Positions 6,482 through 13,460 of a DNA stretch of 17,949 bases are shown here, piece after piece. The stretch is taken from contig JAGGWU010000165.1 of assembly GCA_021163465.1 (NCBI GenBank), forward strand, positions 1 to 17,949, written 5' to 3'. The position numbers and the translations under genes were made by a program. The first letter of the stretch is position 1, and each line of letters starts with the position of its first letter. Origin of the DNA: Candidatus Bipolaricaulota bacterium (GTDB lineage: Bacteria > Bipolaricaulota > Bipolaricaulia > Bipolaricaulales > Bipolaricaulaceae). The notes beneath the pieces are model-generated. The model made no database searches and was not told the DNA's origin. It saw only the letters and a program-made list of their open reading frames with translations.

Positions 6482-7181
6482 TCGGTACCGGGAGGAGCGC
6501 CGGCGCATGGTGGAGGAGCTCCGGCGCTTCGGGATCCGGGATGAGCGGGTCCTCTCCGTTATGGAAAAAATCCCACGCCATCTGTTTGTACCGGAACACA
6601 TTAGGCATCTGGCCTACGAGGATACCCCTCTTCCCATCGGCCATGGCCAGACCATCTCCCAGCCCTACATCGTTGCCCTGATGACCGAGGCCCTCGGGCT
6701 CACGGGCCAGGAGAAGGTCTTGGAGATCGGGACGGGTTCCGGGTACCAGACGGCGATCCTCGCCGAGTTGGCGGGGGAGGTCTTCTCCATCGAGCGGGTG
6801 CCGGAGCTGGCCGAGGTGGCGCGCCGGCGGCTTGCGGAGCTCGGTTACCGCAACATCTATGTACGCGTGGGGGACGGGACCCTGGGTTGGCCCGAGGAGG
6901 CGCCGTTCGACCGCCTCATCGTCACCGGGGGGCTTCCTCGGGTCCCGGACCCGCTGTGGGATCAGCTGGCGGAGGGGGGGAGGCTTGTGGCCCCCATCGG
7001 GGGGCGATACGACCAATACCTTTGGGTATACACCAAGGAACGGGGGAGGGCCCACAAGCGCGCCCTCTGTCCCTGCACCTTCGTCCCCATCTTAGGTGCC
7101 CACGGATTTCCCCCGGGTGGGCGTGGGAATAAAGGCCCCTTTGGTCTCTTCGGATCTTCCCGGCCCCCTGAAGACGTTTGA
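6468..7181 (+). CDS. pcm: Protein-L-isoaspartate O-methyltransferase
   Basis: PIMT methylates isoaspartyl residues in aged proteins using SAM, which starts their repair. The 237-residue sequence has the family hallmarks in order: MVEELRRFGIRDERVLSVMEKIPRHLFVP at the N terminus, PLPIGHGQTISQPYIVALM (55-72), SAM motif I VLEIGTGSGYQTAIL (84-98), and FDRLIVTGG followed by PLWDQLAEGGRLVAPIG. The VTGGLP stretch replaces the more usual VTAAAP. The last 30 residues, glycine- and proline-rich after GAHGFPP, extend beyond the usual end and look non-conserved. The ATG at 6468 overlaps the upstream gene by 14 bp; an alternative ATG lies at 6508, but it would remove a conserved-looking N-terminal stretch. 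This is the last gene of the 345-7181 run. Confidence 0.95.
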   Translation: MGISDRYREERRRMVEELRRFGIRDERVLSVMEKIPRHLFVPEHIRHLAYEDTPLPIGHGQTISQPYIVALMTEALGLTGQEKVLEIGTGSGYQTAILAELAGEVFSIERVPELAEVARRRLAELGYRNIYVRVGDGTLGWPEEAPFDRLIVTGGLPRVPDPLWDQLAEGGRLVAPIGGRYDQYLWVYTKERGRAHKRALCPCTFVPILGAHGFPPGGRGNKGPFGLFGSSRPPEDV

Positions 7182-7290
7182 CCCCCGGAAAGGGGAAAAC
7201 GGGACCCCCCATTCCGGAACAATACCCCTGGCTTAAAAGGCCCCTGTCCTAAGGTCTAGACGTAGCTGGGTGTAGCCTCCGTCACGGATC

Positions 7291-8034
7291 ATGCGAGCGA
7301 TACTTTTCGGCTGGATCGTTTTCGCCTGTGCTCTCCCGGGGTTAGCTTTGGGTTTCACCACCGAGGCCTCCCTGGGGTGGGGGCCGGTGGATCCGGCGGA
7401 CTTGAACCTGTTCATCGGGGCCGCCAACGGGGCCTTGGAGTTCTTCCGGCAGGACCTGGGAGCCCAGGGGGACATCCCGCCACTGGAGGTAATGGACGAC
7501 GCCATGTGCCTCAGGATCGGGGAGTCACTGGAGCTGGGGATCACCTTGGGGCTCGAGGTGGCGGTGTTCAAGGCGGAAACGAACACATCCGGGATTTTCG
7601 CCCTCGGCGACCAGGATTATCCGGTCTTCCTTTCACTTTCGCTGCGAAACATGCGCTTTGGCCTTCTCTTTTGCCTTCCGCTTTTGGATCAAGCCCTTAG
7701 CCTGGGGATTTCAGGGGGAATAGCGCGAGCGATTGTGGATTACACAGGGGATTTTTCCTATCCCGAGGAAGAGTGGGCCTTCGCCTATGTGCCCCCTTCC
7801 CTTGAGCTTCAGGCCGTGGCCTCTAGCTTTTACGGTACGGCGTTCACGCGGGCTGCGTTCGGCCTTTTCCCAGGACTCCGGGTGTATTTGGAGCTTCGGG
7901 GCCACTGGCAGCCGGAGGCGCCGCTCCTTTCCCCTGAAGGGGAAGTGGATCTGAACGGGGATGGGGATCCGGATCGGGTGGGGTTCATTGGGTTCTGGCT
8001 TGCCGGGGGGATCCAGATCGAGTTCCCCTTTTGA
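7291..8034 (+). CDS. Secreted protein, probable outer-membrane beta-barrel
   Basis: I do not recognise a named family. The 247-residue protein begins with a signal peptide (hydrophobic to about residue 21, possible cut after LALG). The rest is built from alternating, aromatic-rich strands of barrel type, such as LELGITLGLEVAVF, FLSLSLRNMRFGLLF, LELQAVASSFYGTAF, LRVYLELRGHW and the last strand IGFWLAGGIQIEFPF. It ends in phenylalanine, as many outer-membrane barrels do for BAM recognition. A turn near the end contains DLNGDGDPD, a calcium-loop-like motif. No Shine-Dalgarno sequence is visible before the ATG, which is odd for this window. It lies 109 bp after pcm and 15 bp before the first PKD lipoprotein. 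A soluble beta-rich secreted protein is the alternative. Confidence 0.72.
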   Translation: MRAILFGWIVFACALPGLALGFTTEASLGWGPVDPADLNLFIGAANGALEFFRQDLGAQGDIPPLEVMDDAMCLRIGESLELGITLGLEVAVFKAETNTSGIFALGDQDYPVFLSLSLRNMRFGLLFCLPLLDQALSLGISGGIARAIVDYTGDFSYPEEEWAFAYVPPSLELQAVASSFYGTAFTRAAFGLFPGLRVYLELRGHWQPEAPLLSPEGEVDLNGDGDPDRVGFIGFWLAGGIQIEFPF

Positions 8035-8049
8035 AGGAGGGCGAGAGGA

Positions 8050-8667
8050 ATGAAAGGGATGAAATGGAAGCTGGGGATCGCGACTTTGGGGTTGATAGCA
8101 TTGGTGTTGGGGGGGTGCAAGCTCCTTCCCGAACCCCCTCAAGCCCTCTTTTACCTCCGCCCCAAATATGGGGAGGCGCCCTTGGTGGTGACCTGCGATG
8201 GGTCACTTTCCTTCGATGAGGATGGGAAGGTCACCGAGTACATATGGGACTTCGGCGACGGGGCTAAGGCATTTGGGCCGTTGGTCTCGCATACCTACGA
8301 GCGGCCCGGGGAGTACACGGTGACCCTCAGGGTTTACGACCAAGACGGGCTTTCGGATGAGCGCACGTTGAGGGTACGGGTGCTGCCACCGCCGCCCACG
8401 CCCGACTTCACCTTCGGTCCCCAGCGGCCCGGGGCGGGGGAGCTCATCACCTTCGACGCCTCGGCCTCCACGAGCCCCAACGGGGAGATCGTGGAGTACC
8501 GCTGGTCCTTTGGAGACGGGGAGACTGCTGAAGGGATGGTGGTTCAGTATCGCTATTGGTACGGTGGCAGTTACCCCGTGACCCTGACGGTGGTGGACGA
8601 ACTGGGGGCGACGGCCACGGTGACCAAGATGGTGACGGTGCAAGGAGGGCCGGGATGCTCCGGATGA
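8050..8667 (+). CDS. PKD-domain lipoprotein 1
   Basis: This 205-residue lipoprotein has a signal ending in the lipobox VLGGC (lipidated Cys23). Two PKD (Ig-like) domains follow, at about 31-112 and 115-198. The first carries YIWDFGDGAKA and YTVTLRVYD; the second carries YRWSFGDGETA and YPVTLTVVD. The WDFGDG/WSFGDG strand-turn is the PKD signature. The tail ends GGPGCSG with a lone cysteine. PKD domains usually serve in protein-protein or polysaccharide binding at the cell surface; the ligand is unknown here. AGGAGG (about 8034-8039) precedes the ATG, and the stop overlaps the next gene by 13 bp. The next gene is a clear paralogue. Confidence 0.92.
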   Translation: MKGMKWKLGIATLGLIALVLGGCKLLPEPPQALFYLRPKYGEAPLVVTCDGSLSFDEDGKVTEYIWDFGDGAKAFGPLVSHTYERPGEYTVTLRVYDQDGLSDERTLRVRVLPPPPTPDFTFGPQRPGAGELITFDASASTSPNGEIVEYRWSFGDGETAEGMVVQYRYWYGGSYPVTLTVVDELGATATVTKMVTVQGGPGCSG

Positions 8668-9293
8668 GGGGGTTACTGCGGAAGGCGGTCATGGTGGCCC
8701 TGGCGTTGGGGGCGTTAGGGGTCCTTTGGGGCTGCAACTTGAGCGTGTCCGAGGAGGGGGTAGTGGCGGTGATCCAAGCAAACCCCACCCAGGGCCGGAG
8801 CCCCTTGGAAGTTGTCTTCGACGGAAGCGCCTCCCGGGACCCTGCGGGGTCGATCTCCGAATACCTCTGGGATTTCGGGGACGGAAGCGAGGTAGCTTCC
8901 GGGGCCAAGGTCACCCACATCTATTCCCGGCCAGGCTCGTTCCTGGTCACCCTGGTAGTGACCGGCCCCTCGGGGGTGGGGCGGGCCACCACGTGGATCT
9001 ACGTGGACAATACCCCCCCAACGGCGGACTTCACCTTCTGGCCGGCGGATCCCATGCGCAAGGAGGCCATCGACTTCGACGCCAGCCCCTCCTATGACCC
9101 CGATGGGGAGATAGTTGCCTACCATTGGGACTTCGGCGATGGGACCACCGCGGAGGGGAAGGTGGTCTCCCACGCCTATGACAGCGATGGGGTGTACACG
9201 GTAGTGCTCACGGTGGTGGATGATGCCGGGGCGGAGTCCTCGGCCACCGGGGTGGTGGAGGTGAAGACCTGCCGCGGGGGAACGTGCGGATAG
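8655..9293 (+). CDS. PKD-domain lipoprotein 2 (paralogue of lipoprotein 1)
   Basis: This is a 212-residue lipoprotein. I place the start at the ATG at 8655 because AAGGAGG (8642-8648) lies six bases before it and because a lipoprotein signal begins there (MLRMRGLLRKAVMVALALG, lipobox VLWGC, Cys27); a longer upstream frame lacks such a signal. Two PKD domains follow, with YLWDFGDGSEV and YHWDFGDGTTA. Domain order, spacing and motifs match lipoprotein 1, indicating a tandem duplication. The end, CRGGTCG, again places cysteine and glycine at the tip. The gene overlaps its neighbour by 13 bp and is closed by the terminator at 9329-9357. Confidence 0.92.
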   Translation: MLRMRGLLRKAVMVALALGALGVLWGCNLSVSEEGVVAVIQANPTQGRSPLEVVFDGSASRDPAGSISEYLWDFGDGSEVASGAKVTHIYSRPGSFLVTLVVTGPSGVGRATTWIYVDNTPPTADFTFWPADPMRKEAIDFDASPSYDPDGEIVAYHWDFGDGTTAEGKVVSHAYDSDGVYTVVLTVVDDAGAESSATGVVEVKTCRGGTCG

Positions 9294-9328
9294 GTTCCGG
9301 ACGCAAGAGCCCGCTTCATATAAGGGAT

Positions 9329-9357
9329 ACGCCCCTGCGGGGGCGTTTTTCCTTTTT
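9329..9357 (+). terminator. Intrinsic terminator after the PKD lipoproteins
   Basis: A 7-bp GC-rich stem, ACGCCCC (9329-9335) with GGGGCGT (9340-9346), encloses a TGCG loop. It is followed by a T-rich tract, TTTTTCCTTTTT (9346-9357). It lies 36 bp after the lipoprotein stop and insulates the next transcription unit. Confidence 0.92.
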
Positions 9358-9381
9358 AGTTATCGACATCACATCCGGACC

Positions 9382-9410
9382 TTGACTAATTGTAACTAGT
9401 GGTATAAAGT
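9382..9410 (+). promoter_or_regulatory. sigma70-type promoter for the riboswitch operon
   Basis: The -35 box is TTGACT (9382-9387). The -10 could be TAAAGT (9405-9410) at 17 bp or TATAAA (9403-9408) at 15 bp. Either one starts transcription around 9415-9418, right where the riboswitch P1 stem begins, which supports the call. The region is locally AT-rich compared with its surroundings. Confidence 0.72.
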
Positions 9411-9418
9411 ACGAGCAC

Positions 9419-9518
9419 GGGTGTGGCGAAAGGGCAAACCCGGGGAAACCCGGGGGCGCAAAGCTACAGGCCCTCCCGCCCGGTGAGGGCGAAGGGTGGC
9501 TGGGCTGCCGAACCACCC
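9419..9518 (+). promoter_or_regulatory. Cyclic di-GMP-I (GEMM-I) riboswitch aptamer
   Basis: The sequence follows the GEMM-I consensus in order. GGGCAAACC (9432-9440) leads into P2, where CCCGGG pairs with CCCGGG around a GAAA tetraloop (9445-9448). GCGCAAAGC (9456-9464) opens P3, whose base pairs AGCTAC (9462-9467) with GTGGCT (9496-9501, one G-U). The P3 tip pairs CGCCC (9477-9481) with GGGCG (9487-9491), with AA next to it as tetraloop-receptor bases. The aptamer closes with GGCTGGGCTGCCGA (9498-9511), matching the usual GGTAGCCGGGTTACCGA. P1 pairs GGGTGTGG (9419-9426) with CCACCC (9513-9518), with one bulged T. Whether the ligand is c-di-GMP or cGAMP depends on one base that I cannot align with certainty. 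Confidence 0.93.
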
Positions 9519-9550
9519 CCATGGAAAAAAATAAATCCATGGAGGTGGTT
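9511..9550 (+). promoter_or_regulatory. Riboswitch expression platform sequestering the Shine-Dalgarno
   Basis: AACCACC (9511-9517) pairs with GGTGGTT (9544-9550). After one C-A mismatch (9518/9543), CCATGGA (9519-9525) pairs with TCCATGG (9536-9542). The result is 14 base pairs around a 10-nt A-rich loop (9526-9535). The 3' arm holds the Shine-Dalgarno sequence GGAGGTGG (9541-9548), eight bases before the ATG at 9556. The 5' arm reuses CCACCC (9513-9518), which is also the 3' strand of aptamer P1, so the two folds exclude each other. Bound ligand should stabilise P1 and free the ribosome site, predicting an ON switch acting on translation. The pairing is seen; the direction is inferred. Confidence 0.85.
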
Positions 9551-9555
9551 TTATT

Positions 9556-10146
9556 ATGCGCAAAACGATCTTCCTCCTCGTGCTAGGGACATTGGGCCTT
9601 CCTTTGGCGGCATTGGCCGACACCGGGGGAAGCGTCCAGGCGACACTGAAGCTGGACGCGGTGATCCATCTCAAAGTCACCGACAATTGGAACGATCTCA
9701 CCATCGTGCAAAAGGGCGATGTCGATAATGCCATCGCCGGCTGGGAAGCAGGTACGGTGATCGATTGGGATCCCGGGACCGATGACATCGTGATCCTCCT
9801 CAAGGCCATTACGAACTTTAGACTGTGGGCCTGCTACTACGCCAAGGAAGGGGAAAACGATGTCGATCCACCGTTTGGTGATCCTGAGAACCTGATCATC
9901 ATCAGCGACGGGACCAACGACTACACCCTGACCTACGAGGAGATCACGGACCCCAATGGCTACACCGGATCCTACTCTGGAACGCTGACCGGTCCCCTGG
10001 CCACGGGGACAAACAACATCGCTTCCGGAGGCCTCTCCAAGACCTACAACGTCAAGCTCAAGCCCGAGAACCTGGGCGACCGCGCCGCCGAGGAGGAAAT
10101 CACCTTTACCATCGTCTTCGTGGTAGAGGACCCGACGACCTTATGA
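9556..10146 (+). CDS. Secreted beta-rich protein, candidate fibre/pilin-like subunit
   Basis: First gene under the riboswitch; I do not recognise a named family. The 196-residue protein has a signal peptide cut after ALA (residue 21), leaving a mature end DTGGSVQATLKLDAV. The mature protein is beta-rich. Its C-terminal part (about 75-196) contains LWACYYAK (91-98), DPPFGDP (104-110) and LGDRAA (173-178) followed by two strands ending ITFTIVFVVEDP. The same sequence of motifs recurs at the C terminus of the protein at 11560-12546, so both share a domain. The size, secretion, first position and neighbouring PapD-like chaperone suggest a polymerising or matrix subunit; this is inferred. The stop overlaps the next start as ATGA, implying coupled translation. 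Confidence 0.88.
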   Translation: MRKTIFLLVLGTLGLPLAALADTGGSVQATLKLDAVIHLKVTDNWNDLTIVQKGDVDNAIAGWEAGTVIDWDPGTDDIVILLKAITNFRLWACYYAKEGENDVDPPFGDPENLIIISDGTNDYTLTYEEITDPNGYTGSYSGTLTGPLATGTNNIASGGLSKTYNVKLKPENLGDRAAEEEITFTIVFVVEDPTTL

Positions 10147-11573
10147 GGTTGCTTTCAAGGCCAGGGCCGCTTTTGGCGGCCCTGGCTCTCCCCTTCCTCG
10201 GCTTCGCCGATACCGGGGGCTCCGCCACCGCGGTGCTCCACATCGCCGGTTCCACCGTGGTGGGGGAAGCCGGGGCATATGAGGGTTATTGTCGGCCCGT
10301 ATTAGGCCCCCTGCCCCCCGCGGTCTCCCTCTCCCAAATGGTGTCACTCTTCCACGACGCCGACGGTGATGGCCTCCTTGATCCGGGGGATATGGTCGCC
10401 TACACCGCGGAGGTGCGGAACCTGTTCCCCGAGGAGTCGGGGGAGCTGAAGGCCCTCTTCCTTCTCCCCCCCGCACTGGAGCCCGTATCTTTGCCCGCAG
10501 GGGCCAACGTAAGCGACATCGGTCCGTTCCGGGCCGTCGTGTCGAAGATCCCCTCCCTTCCCCCTAATGGGGTGTCCCGTATCGGCTTTGCCTCGAGGCT
10601 CACCGAAACGGTGGAGATGCCCTCCCTGTTCGTCCAGGGCCTGGTTATCGGGGACGGCTTCACGGTAATGGCGGATGTCCCCTCTACCGGCGCGGTCCTC
10701 GATCCCGTAGCCATAGCGGTGCGAGAAGTGGCGGGAACCGCGAGTGCGCTGTTCCCCGGCCCGGGGAGGTTCATCAAGAGGGTAAGGGGTGGCCCCATCG
10801 CTGTACCAGGGGAGATACTCGAGTTCACGGTGGAGTTCGAGGCACTGGACGCAACTGAAAAGGTGATCTTCGTCGATTTTTTGCCCCCTCCCTTGGAGCT
10901 CGAATCGGGGTCCCTCACACCCGGTAATGCGACCGTACTGCGTAGAAGTGACCTCGTCTTCGTCATCGCGGAGTTCAAGAGCGTAAGCCCGGGGGAGCGT
11001 TTGGTGCTGAAGTACCGTGCCACTGTGGCCGGCGTACCGAAGGCCCCCTACCTCGCCACCCATGCCCTGGCCTTCTCTGCAAGGGGTGAAGCCCTTTTCT
11101 CCGACGATCCCCGTACCCGGGAACCCAACGATCCCACCGCGATCCTTTTCCCCTGGATGTACCAAGGGGAAACATGGGGAGTCTGGGAGAAGGTGCTGAA
11201 AAGCGGGTTTTTCTTCATGCCAGTGGTGGTTCGCAATAAATACGGGGAGGAACTCAGGTGGGCGAGGTGTGGGGAGGAAGCCCGGGAGCGCGCGGAAGCT
11301 GGCGACCTCATATTTGCGGGGCTTGCGCGCGTTCCCCTCAAAAGGCTTCCGGAGGGGTTAAGCTTTGGGCTGGCCGGACTTCCGAAAGGAGGTGCGATCT
11401 ATATCCCGGTGGATTACGGCCTGCCGGTTTTCGCCGAGCTCGAGGAGCACGTAGAAGAGGTACGAGGCCTTCCTCTTCCCGCTTGTGAGGAGATATTTCT
11501 CCCCGTGTTGGTGGAGATCCCGCCCGGCCAACCCCCCGAGCTCACCGGGGTGATAACCGATGAGGGCCTTTAG
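10143..11573 (+). CDS. Large secreted surface protein with DUF11-like repeats
   Basis: This 476-residue protein has a signal peptide cut after FA (residue 22), leaving a mature end DTGGSATAVLHI that closely resembles that of the preceding gene. A calcium-loop motif DADGDGLLD (72-80) opens a DUF11-like domain (about 67-165, with VAYTAEVRN). A second such domain follows at about 198-315 (PGEILEFTVEFEALD, PGERLVLKYRATV). The C-terminal 150 residues or so contain a FFFMPVVVRN strand and a lone C256-free stretch I cannot assign. DUF11-like repeats are Ig-type modules of surface and adhesive proteins, so an adhesin or minor subunit is the likely role; no enzymatic motif is seen. It overlaps the previous gene by 4 bp (ATGA) and the next by 14 bp. 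Confidence 0.85.
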   Translation: MRLLSRPGPLLAALALPFLGFADTGGSATAVLHIAGSTVVGEAGAYEGYCRPVLGPLPPAVSLSQMVSLFHDADGDGLLDPGDMVAYTAEVRNLFPEESGELKALFLLPPALEPVSLPAGANVSDIGPFRAVVSKIPSLPPNGVSRIGFASRLTETVEMPSLFVQGLVIGDGFTVMADVPSTGAVLDPVAIAVREVAGTASALFPGPGRFIKRVRGGPIAVPGEILEFTVEFEALDATEKVIFVDFLPPPLELESGSLTPGNATVLRRSDLVFVIAEFKSVSPGERLVLKYRATVAGVPKAPYLATHALAFSARGEALFSDDPRTREPNDPTAILFPWMYQGETWGVWEKVLKSGFFFMPVVVRNKYGEELRWARCGEEARERAEAGDLIFAGLARVPLKRLPEGLSFGLAGLPKGGAIYIPVDYGLPVFAELEEHVEEVRGLPLPACEEIFLPVLVEIPPGQPPELTGVITDEGL

Positions 11574-12546
11574 CGTTGGCTTGATCGCCGTTCTCGCCCT
11601 GTCCTTGTCTTCCCTGGGACAGGTGGATGTCCTCCCCGACTCGGAGGCCTATCTGCGCGCCAAGTTTTGGCCACCCCTCCCCCCAAAGGACAGCTTTTTC
11701 TTTATCGGAAACGGAGACAACCATTTCGTGCGCCTCGTGTGGAAACGGGAGGGGTGGTGGGCTTTGAGATGGATCGTATGGCGCAGTTATATCCATTTCG
11801 ATAAAGCCGACCTTCCGGATTGCTTCACGGAGGCACGTTTACGCCTACGGTTTGAGACCGTTGTCGGCGAAAAATCCGTCTCGGTGACCGTCGCGGCGGT
11901 GGACTGGGATGGAATAACCCCATTGGGGTGGTATTCCCAACCCTCTCCTTACTGGTCTACCACGATTTCCGTGACCTCGCCGGGATGGCAGACGGTAGAC
12001 GTGACCGATGCGGTAAACGAGGCCGTGGACCAAGGGTATGAGCTCGCTTTTATGGTACGGCTTACAAACGAACTTCCCGATTGGTGGAGTGCAACCGGCC
12101 GCAGGGAGGCGACGTTCGTCCGTCCCCACCTCAGGTTCACTGGTTGCAACCTGGAAATTAAGGTCGAAGGACTAGATGATGCCACGGTGTGCCAGGCCCC
12201 GGGACCTGCGGGATGTGATGCCTATGTGGCAACGTCACGCTACGCCCCCCTTGGCGAACTCGCCGTCAAGGTAAGCGCGGATATCCCCTATGAGGTGAGG
12301 GCATGTTACGAGGTGGATCCCACCCCTTCACCCCCCTTCACAGCCGACCCGGTGGAGCTCGCTTACACCTGGTCCTGGATAACCGTGCCCGCATGCCCTT
12401 CTTATACGATCCTTCCGGGGTTCTCCGGGAACCCAGGAGATGAGGCCCACACCTATCGGGTGCGGGTGGACCTCGCGGACTTGGGCGACCGCGCCGCGGG
12501 CGAACAGTTTAAATTTGTCATCAACGTCTGGGTTGTGCCACAATAG
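11560..12546 (+). CDS. Secreted DNRLRE/CBM96-like protein with shared C-terminal module
   Basis: This 328-residue protein has a signal peptide ending near LG (residue 20). Residues about 27-194 resemble the DNRLRE/CBM96-type beta-sandwich: a RSYIHFDKADLP strand (76-86), ARLRLRFE, a WYSQPSPYWS segment, WQTVDVTDAV (143-152), and a final TFVRPHLRFTG. Residues about 197-328 match the C terminus of the first riboswitch gene: RACYEVDP (247-254), PPFTADPVEL (258-267), LGDRAA (308-313) and a closing strand pair ending WVVPQ. DNRLRE domains occur in large surface and polysaccharide-related proteins. A tip or adhesive subunit carrying the common fibre module is plausible. It overlaps the preceding gene by 14 bp. 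Confidence 0.82.
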   Translation: MRAFSVGLIAVLALSLSSLGQVDVLPDSEAYLRAKFWPPLPPKDSFFFIGNGDNHFVRLVWKREGWWALRWIVWRSYIHFDKADLPDCFTEARLRLRFETVVGEKSVSVTVAAVDWDGITPLGWYSQPSPYWSTTISVTSPGWQTVDVTDAVNEAVDQGYELAFMVRLTNELPDWWSATGRREATFVRPHLRFTGCNLEIKVEGLDDATVCQAPGPAGCDAYVATSRYAPLGELAVKVSADIPYEVRACYEVDPTPSPPFTADPVELAYTWSWITVPACPSYTILPGFSGNPGDEAHTYRVRVDLADLGDRAAGEQFKFVINVWVVPQ

Positions 12547-12564
12547 CCATAGGGGGAAGAGCTT

Positions 12565-13356
12565 ATGGCACGCTTTGGCATTGTAGCGGTCCTTTTGCTT
12601 TGCCTCACGGGAATCGCGTGGGCAGACATCGCCGTGTATCCCCTTTCCATCGAGGTTCCCGTTCCTCCGGGGAAGGAAGCCACCGTAGGGTTCTGGGTGG
12701 AGAACGTGGGCTCTACGGCGGCCGATGTCCGCATCACCCTCCACGATTGGTTCCGTACCCCCGAGGGCAAGCTCCAAGTGCTTCCTCCCGGGACCCTCGA
12801 GGGCTCTTGTGCCGCCTGGATCACCTGTTCCCATACCACCATCGCGATCCCGCCGGGTGAGAAGGTTTGGGTGTCGGTTGCCATCTCCGCCCCCGAGGAT
12901 GCCATCGGCGACCGTTGGGCCCTCTTCCTGGTGACCGAATACCCCCCAGAGGAGAGGCCCGGGGAAGGGATGGGCACTAGAGTATTGGTGGCCTACGCGC
13001 TGAAGCTTCTGCGCCGGGATCCCGACCACGCTTCACCCGCCGGCGAGATCCGCTCCGTGGAGGTCCTGGGGGTCAACCCCCTCAAGCTCCGCATCCACTA
13101 CGTGAACACCGGGAACGCCCACACGAAGAACAGCGGTACCGTGGAGGTCCGGGATATCTTCGGTGAGACGGTGCGGAGCTTCTCCATCGAGGAATTCCCC
13201 ACCCTTCCGGGGGAAGAGCGGGTTCTCGTAGTGGAGGATCCCACGGGGGAACCCCTTCCGGAAGGGGTTTACTACGCTTTCGCCACCGTCGATTTCGGTG
13301 GGGAATACCTGGTGCGGGGCGGGATCATGTTCCGGGTCCCGCTGCCTTCTGAGTAA
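12565..13356 (+). CDS. PapD-like periplasmic chaperone
   Basis: This 263-residue protein has a signal peptide cut after AWA (residue 20). The mature part starts with strand DIAVYPLSIEVPVPPGKEATVG, in the manner of fimbrial chaperone domain 1. An IPPGEKVWVSVAI stretch follows, then DAIGDRWALFLVTEYPPEE, and then a GTRVLVAYALKLLRRDP edge strand like the G1 region of PapD-type chaperones. A second Ig-like domain runs from about 140 to 263 (LRIHYVNTGNAH, GVYYAFATVDFGGEYLV). Such chaperones hold unfolded pilin subunits in the periplasm by donor-strand complementation. The place between three secreted proteins and a giant barrel protein fits this role. The Gram-positive DUF916-type Ig protein is a more distant alternative. 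It starts 18 bp after the preceding stop, with AGGGGGAAG as Shine-Dalgarno. Confidence 0.72.
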   Translation: MARFGIVAVLLLCLTGIAWADIAVYPLSIEVPVPPGKEATVGFWVENVGSTAADVRITLHDWFRTPEGKLQVLPPGTLEGSCAAWITCSHTTIAIPPGEKVWVSVAISAPEDAIGDRWALFLVTEYPPEERPGEGMGTRVLVAYALKLLRRDPDHASPAGEIRSVEVLGVNPLKLRIHYVNTGNAHTKNSGTVEVRDIFGETVRSFSIEEFPTLPGEERVLVVEDPTGEPLPEGVYYAFATVDFGGEYLVRGGIMFRVPLPSE

Positions 13357-13460
13357 TTCATATAACGCACCGTTTTCCCTTCCTTCGTTTCCCTTGATCC
13401 ATTACATCCGCACGAAAAGTCCATCTCTTCGGCCATTCCGGCACCTAAGATGGCTGAGGT

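Noticed and set aside
7182..7290. Terminator or promoter in the 109-bp gap after pcm
   Set aside because: A short CCCC/GGGG hairpin near 7183-7195 lacks a T-tract, and no convincing -35/-10 pair is seen. The gap must hold some signal, but I cannot support one.
8556..8654. Longer start for the second PKD lipoprotein
   Set aside because: It lies in another frame of the first lipoprotein, lacks a signal sequence, and the ATG at 8655 has both an ideal Shine-Dalgarno sequence and a lipobox signal.
267..9318. Shared 11-mer AGCCCGCTTCA at 267-277 and 9308-9318, both between a gene end and a promoter
   Set aside because: The surrounding bases do not match and there is no second shared arm. An 11-bp GC-rich match by chance or minor common ancestry cannot be told apart here.
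13357..13460. Promoter in the 104-bp gap before the large barrel protein
   Set aside because: TTGATC at 13394-13399 has no matching -10 box at a proper distance. Co-transcription from the riboswitch promoter remains the simpler reading.
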